Source: Methylomonas montana (GTDB lineage Bacteria > Pseudomonadota > Gammaproteobacteria > Methylococcales > Methylomonadaceae). From it: a DNA stretch of 64,000 nucleotides. Position numbers and translations under genes: made by a program. The DNA is taken from NCBI RefSeq assembly GCF_030490285.1, contig NZ_CP129884.1:1364001-1428000 (forward strand), in the 5' to 3' direction. The notes beneath the pieces were generated by a model. That model had not been told where the DNA came from. It worked only from the letters and a program-made list of their open reading frames with translations, and did no database searches. Position 1 is the stretch's first letter, and the number at the start of each line of letters is the position of its first letter. Shown here piece after piece: positions 54,934 to 64,000 of the stretch.

Positions 54934-55788
54934 ATGGGAAATAAGATTTTAGTCGCCGTTGGCGCAGTCGTGATCTTGTTGGCGATGTCGGTATTTACCG
55001 TCGCCGAAACCGAGCGGGTGATCAAGTTTCAATTGGGTGAGATTGTCGGTGCGGATTTTCAGCCGGGTATGCACTTTAAGTTGCCTTTTATCAATAACGT
55101 TAAGAAGTTCGATGCGCGTATTCTGACCATGGATTCGACGCCGGAGCGCTTTTTAACGGCGGAAAAGAAAAATGTTATCGTCGATTCTTTTGTGAAATGG
55201 CGCATCGGCGATGTTAAGACGTTTTATACCACCGTGGCCGGTGACGTGAATCAGGCAAATATTCGCCTCGATCAAATCATGAAGGATTCCGCGCGCAGCG
55301 AATTCAGTAAGCGTGAAATCAAACAATTGGTTTCGACCGACCGTAGCGCGATTCGTGATGCGTTGATTACCAACGTCTCCCCGCACGCGGCGAAATTGGG
55401 TATCACGATTGTTGACGTGCAAGTGAAGCGCATTGATTTGCCTAGCGAAGTCAGTACCTCGGTGTATCAACGTATGGAAGCGGAACGGGCGCGGGTTGCT
55501 CGCGAATTTCGTTCGCAAGGTTCGGAGGCCGCCGAGCGGATTCGGGCCGATGCCGATAAACAGCGCGAAATCATTCTGGCGAATGCTTACCGTGATTCGG
55601 AAGTGCTGCGCGGCGAAGGCGATGCCAAAGCTGCCGATATTTTTGCCAAAGCATACAGTGAAGACAGCGATTTCTTTGCCTTCTATCGCAGTCTGATCGC
55701 TTATAAGGAAAGTCTGGGCAAATCCGGCAATATCATGGTGCTGGAACCCAATTCAGATTTCTTTAAATATTTCAAGAATCAGAAATAA
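54934..55788 (+). CDS. hflC: FtsH regulator subunit HflC
   Basis: Partner of HflK. The 284 residues start with a membrane anchor (ILVAVGAVVILLAMSVFTV), then the SPFH domain (AETERVIKFQLGEIV, PGMHFKLPFINNVKKFDARI) and RSQGSEAAERIRADADKQREIILANAYRDSE. It ends with VLEPNSDFFKYFK, typical of HflC. Translational coupling to hflK is likely given the 1-nt gap. Confidence 0.95.
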   Translation: MGNKILVAVGAVVILLAMSVFTVAETERVIKFQLGEIVGADFQPGMHFKLPFINNVKKFDARILTMDSTPERFLTAEKKNVIVDSFVKWRIGDVKTFYTTVAGDVNQANIRLDQIMKDSARSEFSKREIKQLVSTDRSAIRDALITNVSPHAAKLGITIVDVQVKRIDLPSEVSTSVYQRMEAERARVAREFRSQGSEAAERIRADADKQREIILANAYRDSEVLRGEGDAKAADIFAKAYSEDSDFFAFYRSLIAYKESLGKSGNIMVLEPNSDFFKYFKNQK

Positions 55789-55812
55789 ACCCTCACTTGG
55801 ATGCCCATAGAT

Positions 55813-55837
55813 AAACGCCCCGCATCGCGGGGCGTTT
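55813..55837 (+). terminator. Terminator between hflC and hisZ
   Basis: A perfect 11-bp stem AAACGCCCCGC / GCGGGGCGTTT (55813-55823 with 55827-55837) with a 3-nt loop. Very stable; the T run is part of the stem. It closes the hfq-hflC unit. Confidence 0.75.
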
Positions 55838-55858
55838 GCTGTGATTGAGATAGACAAA

Positions 55859-58356
<2,498 letters not shown>

Positions 58357-58386
58357 CCCGCGCTGAGTTGATCTCTGCGTCGAAAG

Positions 58387-58419
58387 CGCCGAATAAATTC
58401 GCCTCGAATCTATTCGGCG
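58387..58419 (+). terminator. Long hairpin after purA
   Basis: The outer stem CGCCGAATA / TATTCGGCG (58387-58395 with 58411-58419) encloses an inner stem ATTCG / CGAAT around a 3-nt loop, separated by single unpaired bases. TGTCTTT follows. Probably a terminator. Confidence 0.6.
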
Positions 58420-58496
58420 TGTCTTTAAGCGTTCCCTAAGTCACTGAATTTCAATGCATCTGGTAGGTTGATGCATTGCGGGTAAAGCAGTGGTAT

Positions 58497-59342
58497 TTAA
58501 ATGGTAGCGACCGACCGATTGCGGTTGCTAATCCATTCGCTCCAGGAACCGGCATAGAGTTTGGAGCCGCTTAATCCGGCGATTTCCATCGCCAATAGAT
58601 TGTGGCAAGCCGTCACGCCGGAGCCGCACATATGGACGACCTGCTCCGAAGGGAGTGGCGCAACCAAGCGGCTAAATTGTTGGCGCAGCTGATCGGCTGA
58701 TAAAAACAAGCCGTCTTTATCGAGATTAGTTTGCAGCGGTCGATTAAGGGCTTTAGGCACGTGACCGGCTACCGGGTCGATCGGTTCCTGTTGGCCGCGA
58801 AACCGCTCCGGTGCTCTGGCGTCTATCAGGGCGATTTTACGTCTGGCCAAGCCATCCTCAACTTCAGCAGCGCTCAACCATTGCCGGTTATCCAGATACA
58901 CTCTGAATGGGCTGGTGGCGATTTTTGGCAGTGCCGTGGTGATCGGCATTGCTTGTTTTTGCCAATGTCCAAATCCGCCATCCAATACAGCAACCTGAGT
59001 GTGTCCCATAGTGCGCAGCAGCCACCACATCCGCCCGGCGAATGCGCCGCCGGCATCGTCGTATACCACGATTTGACATCGATTGTTCACTCCCCAACTT
59101 CCCAGCTTTTCGGCTAATAATTTAAAGTTCGGCAATGGATGGCGGCCGGTGTAAGACTGTACCGGCGATGACAAGTCTTGATTTAAATCGGCATAACGGG
59201 CACCGGGAATATGGCCTTGTCTGTATAAGCGATGCCCGGCTTGAGCATCGGCCAGCGAGAACCGGCAATCGAAGATTTTCCAGTCCGGATTGTCGAGATT
59301 GGCGGCGAGGGTGGCTGCGGAAACCAGCGTGGTGTAAGGCAT
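58497..59342 (-). CDS. sseA: 3-mercaptopyruvate/thiosulfate sulfurtransferase
   Basis: 281 residues with two rhodanese domains. The active-site loop CGSGVTACHN at about residue 237 is the form found in SseA-type mercaptopyruvate sulfurtransferases. The N-terminal inactive domain begins LDNPDWKIFDCRFSLADAQAG, with HIPGARYADLNQDLSS and GRHPLPN. It lies 2 nt after the quinone oxidoreductase stop, so the two are co-transcribed. Confidence 0.9.
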   Translation of the reverse strand: MPYTTLVSAATLAANLDNPDWKIFDCRFSLADAQAGHRLYRQGHIPGARYADLNQDLSSPVQSYTGRHPLPNFKLLAEKLGSWGVNNRCQIVVYDDAGGAFAGRMWWLLRTMGHTQVAVLDGGFGHWQKQAMPITTALPKIATSPFRVYLDNRQWLSAAEVEDGLARRKIALIDARAPERFRGQQEPIDPVAGHVPKALNRPLQTNLDKDGLFLSADQLRQQFSRLVAPLPSEQVVHMCGSGVTACHNLLAMEIAGLSGSKLYAGSWSEWISNRNRSVATI

Positions 59343-59344
59343 GC

Positions 59345-60322
59345 TTATAACTCCAAAATAATTTTGCCAATGTGTTGATTGCTTTCCATCCGTTCGTGGG
59401 CCTGAGCAGCTTTCGCGAGCGGAAACACGGAATCGATGACAGGTTTGATCCGGCCGGATCCCAGTAAGGGCCAGACTTTTTCATGCAGTTGCCGGGCTAT
59501 TTTAGCCTTGAAGTCGTCGTTTCTGGAGCGCAAGGTGGAACCAGCGATGGTCAGGCGCTTCATCAATACCGACGCCAGATTGATTTCTGCCTTGCCGCCG
59601 TTTTGGATGGCGATTTGCAGCAAGCGGCCGTCGATCGCTAAACTTTTTAAATTACGCGGCAAGTAGTCGCCGCCTATCATATCCAGAATCACATCGACGC
59701 CTTTACCGTCAGTGAAGGATAGAACGGCTTCGACAAAATCCTGTTGCCGATAATTGATTGCAAGGTCCGCGCCCAATGCCAGGCTACGTTGGCATTTTTC
59801 ATCGTTGCCGGCGGTGACGATTACTCGACTGCCAAATGCCTTCGCGAGTTGAATAGAGGTGGTGCCGATGCCGCTGGTGCCGCCATGTACCAGCAGGCAT
59901 TCGTTGTTCTGCAATTGTGCTCGGTCGAACAGATTGCTCCAGACCGTAAAAAAAGTTTCCGGCAGCCCTGCGGCTTGGATATAGCTCAAGCCTTTGGGTA
60001 TCGGTAAGCAGCAACTGGCACTGGCCAGACAATATTCGGCATAGCCGCCGCCCGTCAGTAGCGCGCAAACCGAATCGCCGATTTTAAACCCTGTCACCTC
60101 GCTGCCCATCTCGACGATATCGCCGGCCACCTCCAAACCTGGAATCGGCGACGCGCCTAGCGGCGGCGGATACAAACCCTTGCGTTGCATAATGTCGGGG
60201 CGATTCACGCCCGCCGATACTGTTTTTATCAGTACCTGATGCGGGGCGGGCGAGGGTAGTGGCTCATCCGTCAGGATTAAAGCGGTAGTCTCGGCGGTGC
60301 GATGAATCTGGATGGCGCGCAT
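59345..60322 (-). CDS. NAD(P)H quinone oxidoreductase, zinc-independent MDR family
   Basis: 325-residue medium-chain dehydrogenase/reductase. It shows [27 protein letters not shown], the nucleotide-binding [23 protein letters not shown] and [19 protein letters not shown]. These features fit the TIGR02824/PIG3 group, which reduces quinones with NADPH and lacks catalytic zinc. It is divergent from argC and upstream of sseA in a two-gene unit. Confidence 0.88.
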   Translation of the reverse strand: MRAIQIHRTAETTALILTDEPLPSPAPHQVLIKTVSAGVNRPDIMQRKGLYPPPLGASPIPGLEVAGDIVEMGSEVTGFKIGDSVCALLTGGGYAEYCLASASCCLPIPKGLSYIQAAGLPETFFTVWSNLFDRAQLQNNECLLVHGGTSGIGTTSIQLAKAFGSRVIVTAGNDEKCQRSLALGADLAINYRQQDFVEAVLSFTDGKGVDVILDMIGGDYLPRNLKSLAIDGRLLQIAIQNGGKAEINLASVLMKRLTIAGSTLRSRNDDFKAKIARQLHEKVWPLLGSGRIKPVIDSVFPLAKAAQAHERMESNQHIGKIILEL

Positions 60323-60400
60323 GATGTTAAGCTTTGCGATAAGAGTGTCGTATTATATGCGGCCCATTTCAGCAACAGTAGTGTTTCAGCGAGAGAATCC

Positions 60401-61429
60401 ATGATACGTGCAGGTATTGTCGGCGGTACCGGTTACACCGGTGTCGAGTTGTTAAGAATTTTGGCATTGCACCCGCAAGTCGAGGTGAGCGTGGTGACTT
60501 CGCGCGCCGATTCCGGCTTAAGGGTGGACCAGTTATATCCCAGCCTTAGAGGCTATTGCGACGCAAAATTTAGCCTGCCGGAACTGGACAATTTAAAAGA
60601 CTGCGACGTGGTGTTTTTTGCGACGCCGAACGGCACGGCCATGCTGATGGCCGAAGCCTTGCTGGCGCTCGGTATCAAGGTCATCGACTTGTCGGCTGAT
60701 TTCAGGATCAAAGACCAACAGGAATGGGAAAAATGGTATGGCATGCAGCACGCCAGCCCGGATTTGATCGCCGAAGCAGTCTACGGTTTGCCGGAAGTCA
60801 ATCGCGAGCAGATCAAACAGGCTCGCTTGATCGCTTGTCCGGGCTGCTATCCGACTGCCGTGCAATTGGGGTTTTTGCCTTTGTTGGAGGTTGGGGCGAT
60901 TGACGGTAGCCAGCTGATTGCCGATGTGAAATCGGGTGTCAGCGGTGCCGGGCGCAAGGCGGAAATTTCTTCTTTAATGAGCGAAGCCGGCGAAAGCTTT
61001 AAAGCCTATGCTGTCGCCGGGCATCGGCACTTGCCCGAGATTCAACAGGGCTTACAAGTTATTGCCAAGCAAGGGGTGGGGCTGACTTTTGTGCCACATC
61101 TGACGCCGATGATACGCGGTATTCATGCAACCCTTTATGCACGTTTGCATCAAAAACTCGATTTGCAAGCTGTGTTCGAGCAGCGCTATGGCGAAGAGTA
61201 TTTTGTCGATGTGTTGCCGCAGGGTAGTCACGCCGATACCCGTAACGTGCGCGGTAGCAACCGCTGTCAGATTGCCGTGCATCAGCCGCAAGGCGGCGAC
61301 ACAGTGGTGATTTTGTCGGTGATCGATAATCTGGTTAAAGGCGCTTCCGGACAAGCTGTGCAGAACATGAATTTGTTGTTTGGTTTGCCGGAAACCCAGG
61401 GCTTGGAGACAGTGGCACTGTATCCTTAA
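60401..61429 (+). CDS. argC: N-acetyl-gamma-glutamyl-phosphate reductase
   Basis: Third step of arginine synthesis. The 342 residues begin [21 protein letters not shown] (NADP site) and have the catalytic cysteine in [26 protein letters not shown], and [11 protein letters not shown] with the active-site histidine. ATG 60401 (GAGAG upstream) is the family start; the longer frame from 60302 reads through the promoter. Confidence 0.96.
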   Translation: MIRAGIVGGTGYTGVELLRILALHPQVEVSVVTSRADSGLRVDQLYPSLRGYCDAKFSLPELDNLKDCDVVFFATPNGTAMLMAEALLALGIKVIDLSADFRIKDQQEWEKWYGMQHASPDLIAEAVYGLPEVNREQIKQARLIACPGCYPTAVQLGFLPLLEVGAIDGSQLIADVKSGVSGAGRKAEISSLMSEAGESFKAYAVAGHRHLPEIQQGLQVIAKQGVGLTFVPHLTPMIRGIHATLYARLHQKLDLQAVFEQRYGEEYFVDVLPQGSHADTRNVRGSNRCQIAVHQPQGGDTVVILSVIDNLVKGASGQAVQNMNLLFGLPETQGLETVALYP

Positions 61430-61525
61430 CTCTCCGGTTTGTTTGACGCTGAGTGTGGCTGCCGCTGATCTTGAACGCTTTGCGCGGATATAAGGTTAAG
61501 CGGCTGTTGAGTTTAAAGGTCTCTG

Positions 61526-61549
61526 GTCACGAGTGACGAATCGCTCGTC
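61526..61549. repeat. Overlapping palindromes after argC
   Basis: GTCAC-GA-GTGAC (61526-61537) overlaps GACGA-ATCGC-TCGTC (61535-61549). The two hairpins cannot form together. Possible argC terminator or regulator site. Confidence 0.4.
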
Positions 61550-61598
61550 TTGGCTATATTGATCTCGGCTCATTCTTTTGCTGCTTAGAGCGTCAAAA

Positions 61599-61641
61599 TA
61601 TTGGCCAATAAGTTCTAACTATTTGTAAATAAACCAATATT
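61599..61641. promoter_or_regulatory. Palindromic candidate activator sites upstream of the FlrB-like gene
   Basis: TATTGGCCAATA (61599-61610) is a perfect 12-bp palindrome. Its half AATATTGG recurs inverted as CCAATATT at 61634-61641, just before the -24 element. Confidence 0.45.
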
Positions 61642-61646
61642 TAAGG

Positions 61647-61662
61647 TGGTCCTGTTTTTGCT
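61647..61662 (+). promoter_or_regulatory. Possible sigma-54 promoter of the FlrB-like gene
   Basis: TGGTCCTGTTTTTGCT has GG and GC 10 nt apart and a good TTGCT -12 box; the -24 box is weaker. The predicted transcript start falls almost on the ATG at 61674, giving a leaderless or near-leaderless mRNA, which weakens the call. Confidence 0.4.
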
Positions 61663-61673
61663 TATTTATAGGC

Positions 61674-62870
61674 ATGAATACGCTAAACCTTCAACAAATC
61701 CAAAAAACCGAGCGCCTGACCGACGCTTTTCGGATTTTTAACGAACTTTCCGAAAACCTGGCCCATTCCTATCAGGGGCTTGAAGAACAGATTGCCAGGC
61801 TCAATCAGGAATTGGCTGCAGCTCGCAACGAGCGGCTGACGACTTTGCTCGAAAAGGAAAAATTGGCCAGTCGCTTGCAGCAAATCCTAGCGGCCTTACC
61901 AGCGGCGGTGATCGTGCTGAATGCGCAGGGACTGATCGTCGATTGTAATAATCACGCTATCGATTTTCTCGGCGAACCGTTGATCGGCCAGTTCTGGGCG
62001 AATCTGGTGGCGTGCAGTCTACAGCCGGTGTTTGAATCGCCGCGGGAGCGGCAATTGCGAGATGGCCGTAAAGTCAATATTACCCATAGCTCGCTCGGCA
62101 ACGACGCCGAACAAATCATTTTATTGTCCGATGTCAGTGAGTTACGCGCCTTACAAGAGACACTGGTTCAGCAAAAACAACTTAGCGCAATGGGCGAAAT
62201 GGTGGCCGGCCTGGCTCATCAGGTCCGCACGCCGCTGGCCACAGCGATATTGTATGCGTCGCAAATGAGCAAACCGGCACTTGCCGATGAAAAGCGCCAA
62301 CAATTTTCCGAGAAAATTTTGGAGCGCTTGCATTATTTGGAGCGCCAGGTCAACGACATGCTGATTTTTGCCAAGCAGGGGCGCATGGCGATGCAAAGCT
62401 TCTCGCTCAAGCATCTGCTCGCTCATCTCGCCGAGGCGATGGAGGGGTATGCCGGCGAATTTAGCATCGACAATCGAGTCGCTGCCGACCAATTGCTCGG
62501 TAACGAGGATGCACTGCGTGGGGCCATATTGAACTTGATTAACAATGCCGCGGAAGCCGGAGCCGGCCGGATTGGGCTACAGGTGCAGGCTGGCGAGACC
62601 GGCAGTATTGAGTTCGCTGTCGCCGATAACGGTCCCGGTATCGCCCAAGATCAGCAAGATAAATTATTTGAACCGTTTTACACCACCAAATCCAACGGCA
62701 CCGGTTTGGGTTTAGCCGTGGTTGACAGCGTGGCACGCGCTCATGGCGGCCATGTCGTTTGCCGTTCGACGCCAGGCAAGGGTAGCTGCTTTACCCTGAC
62801 GCTGGCAGGCCCGTGTGAGTATGCGCTCGGATTATCCGCCGGGATGCCAAATAATGGAGTAAGTCTATGA
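61674..62870 (+). CDS. flrB: FlrB/FleS-like flagellar sensor histidine kinase
   Basis: Soluble two-component kinase of 398 residues. An N-terminal coiled coil (about 30-70) is followed by a PAS domain (about 70-160), then the H-box MVAGLAHQVRTPLATAILYASQM with His 182. The ATPase has the N-box LINNAAEAGA, DNGPGIA, FEPFYTTKSNGTGLGLAV. The H-box with LAHQVRTPL-ILYASQ is typical of FlrB/FleS kinases. Its stop overlaps the partner regulator's start as ATGA. No other flagellar gene is in the window, so the role rests on sequence type and pairing. Confidence 0.85.
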   Translation: MNTLNLQQIQKTERLTDAFRIFNELSENLAHSYQGLEEQIARLNQELAAARNERLTTLLEKEKLASRLQQILAALPAAVIVLNAQGLIVDCNNHAIDFLGEPLIGQFWANLVACSLQPVFESPRERQLRDGRKVNITHSSLGNDAEQIILLSDVSELRALQETLVQQKQLSAMGEMVAGLAHQVRTPLATAILYASQMSKPALADEKRQQFSEKILERLHYLERQVNDMLIFAKQGRMAMQSFSLKHLLAHLAEAMEGYAGEFSIDNRVAADQLLGNEDALRGAILNLINNAAEAGAGRIGLQVQAGETGSIEFAVADNGPGIAQDQQDKLFEPFYTTKSNGTGLGLAVVDSVARAHGGHVVCRSTPGKGSCFTLTLAGPCEYALGLSAGMPNNGVSL

Positions 62871-64000
62871 AACCGTACGACATTCTTATCGTTGAAGACG
62901 ACCTCGCATTGTGCGAAGCTCTGTGCGATACCTTGGAAATCGAAGGTTATCGAGTCATTTCGGCAAAAAACGGCACGGAGGCGCTCAGTCAGTTGGCCAA
63001 GCATCCGGTTCGCTTGGTGATTAGCGATGTGCAAATGCCGGTGATGGATGGCTTTGCGCTGTTACGGAACATGCAGCAAAAATCCGAACAGATTCCGGTG
63101 TTGCTGATGACCGCTTACGGTACTATACCCAAGGCCGTCGAAGCCATGCAGTCGGGCGCGGCGGATTATCTGATCAAGCCCTTCGAAGCGGCCATGTTGG
63201 TCGATAAAGTTGTCGCGCTGATTAGCCGGCAAGCGCCGGTTGTTAGCGAGCGGGTCGTGGTCGACGAGCGCATGAAAAAGCTGTATGCCTTGGCTAGCAA
63301 AGTGGCAAAAACCAATGTGACGATGCTGCTGGAAGGCGAGAGCGGCACCGGTAAGGAAGTGCTGGCACGCTATATTCATCGCAATTCGCATTATCATGCC
63401 GGGCCGTTCGAAGCCGTCAATTGCGCGGCCATCCCGGAAAATATGCTGGAAGCGATGCTGTTCGGCTACGAAAAAGGCGCGTTTACCGGGGCGGTTCAAT
63501 CGGCGCCGGGCAAATTCGAACTTGCGCAAGGCGGCACATTACTATTGGACGAGATTTCTGAAATGGATATTTCCCTGCAAGCCAAATTGCTGCGGGTGCT
63601 TCAGGAAAAAGAAGTGGAGCGCTTGGGCAGCCATCGTAAGATCGTGCTAAACGTCAGAATTTTGGCGACTACCAATCGCAAATTAAAACAGTATGTGCAA
63701 GAAGGCAGGTTTCGCGAGGATTTGTATTTTCGCTTGAACGTGTTTCCGATGCGGATTCCGCCGCTTAGAGAGCGCACCGGCGATATTTTGCCTTTGGCGT
63801 TGGAGTTGTTGAATAAACACCAGGCGGCCGGGAAAACAACAGACGGTTTTGATGAGGCGGCGATAGCCAAGCTGCAACACTACAGCTGGCCGGGCAATGT
63901 CAGAGAGTTGGAAAATGTCGTACAGCGCGCGCTGATTCTGCAAAGCGGCGGCCCAATCGGCGCCGACGAGCTAATATTCGAAGAGGATATGCTGGTTTTG
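62867..64000 (+). CDS. flrC: FlrC/FleR-like sigma-54-dependent response regulator (cut by window end)
   Basis: Activator of class III flagellar genes. 378 codons lie in the window without a stop. The receiver domain has D11-D12, phospho-acceptor D54 (VISDVQMP) and K104 (YLIKPFE). The AAA+ domain has Walker A GESGTGKE (157-164), the sigma-54 contact loop GAFTGA (204-209) and GGTLLLDEISEM. The helical lid region HYSWPGNVRELENVVQRA follows. The C-terminal DNA-binding domain is beyond the window. Confidence 0.9.
   Translation, partial: MKPYDILIVEDDLALCEALCDTLEIEGYRVISAKNGTEALSQLAKHPVRLVISDVQMPVMDGFALLRNMQQKSEQIPVLLMTAYGTIPKAVEAMQSGAADYLIKPFEAAMLVDKVVALISRQAPVVSERVVVDERMKKLYALASKVAKTNVTMLLEGESGTGKEVLARYIHRNSHYHAGPFEAVNCAAIPENMLEAMLFGYEKGAFTGAVQSAPGKFELAQGGTLLLDEISEMDISLQAKLLRVLQEKEVERLGSHRKIVLNVRILATTNRKLKQYVQEGRFREDLYFRLNVFPMRIPPLRERTGDILPLALELLNKHQAAGKTTDGFDEAAIAKLQHYSWPGNVRELENVVQRALILQSGGPIGADELIFEEDMLVL

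Overview
The window looks like chromosome from a gammaproteobacterial methanotroph of the Methylococcales, most likely Methylomonas or a close relative. This is inferred from gene content: a hopanoid locus built on a squalene-synthase-type enzyme, a CopC/CopD pair, the Pseudomonas-like mtaD-ubiG-phosphatase-SDR run, and the order queG, nnr, tsaE, amidase, mutL, miaA, hfq, hflX, hflK, hflC, hisZ, purA. No methane or methanol oxidation genes lie inside the window, so the genus is not proven. Genes are closely packed, many overlap by 4-14 nt, and I see no rRNA, tRNA, CRISPR array or transposase.

Positions 1-16800 hold isoprenoid and hopanoid genes. A minus-strand unit runs squalene synthase, shc, hpnG, hpnO, copC, copD, dxs (copy 1). 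Divergent from it are hpnH, an HpnM/MlaC-like protein and an MlaA lipoprotein. After apt and a methyltransferase comes xseB-ispA-dxs (copy 2). The two dxs genes are direct repeats of about 1850 bp with only four differences that I can see, all near the 3' end. The xseB-ispA context marks copy 2 as the ancestral locus and copy 1 as a duplicate that entered the hopanoid/copper operon.

Positions 16801-30407 are ordinary: parE, mtaD, ubiG, a MupP/Gph-type phosphatase, an SDR, sufT, a diguanylate cyclase behind a candidate sigma-54 promoter, lolA, PBP1b (mrcB), a thioredoxin-like/CcdA-like membrane protein, a PilZ protein, a putative metalloprotease and queG.

Positions 30500-38600 are an accessory island between queG and nnr. 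The centre is two ORFs joined by an ATGA overlap: a soluble Sel1-repeat histidine kinase, and a protein with an intact receiver domain followed by a HEPN-like region carrying an R-x4-H motif (RNWMAH). Three bases further on is an antitoxin plus DUF3368/PIN toxin pair, then a large Nudix protein. I propose this as a phosphorelay-controlled RNase system, probably anti-phage, and the best candidate here for an undescribed system.

Positions 38695-58356 carry the conserved nnr-to-purA chain. It is interrupted between miaA and hfq by a block with the folate cyclo-ligase, nspC, a lipoprotein, a methyltransferase, tcdA, a TatD hydrolase and ettA. Positions 58497-64000 hold a sulfurtransferase, a quinone oxidoreductase, argC, and an FlrB/FlrC-like flagellar two-component pair. 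The second of these runs off the window and is preceded by a -24/-12-like element and palindromes.
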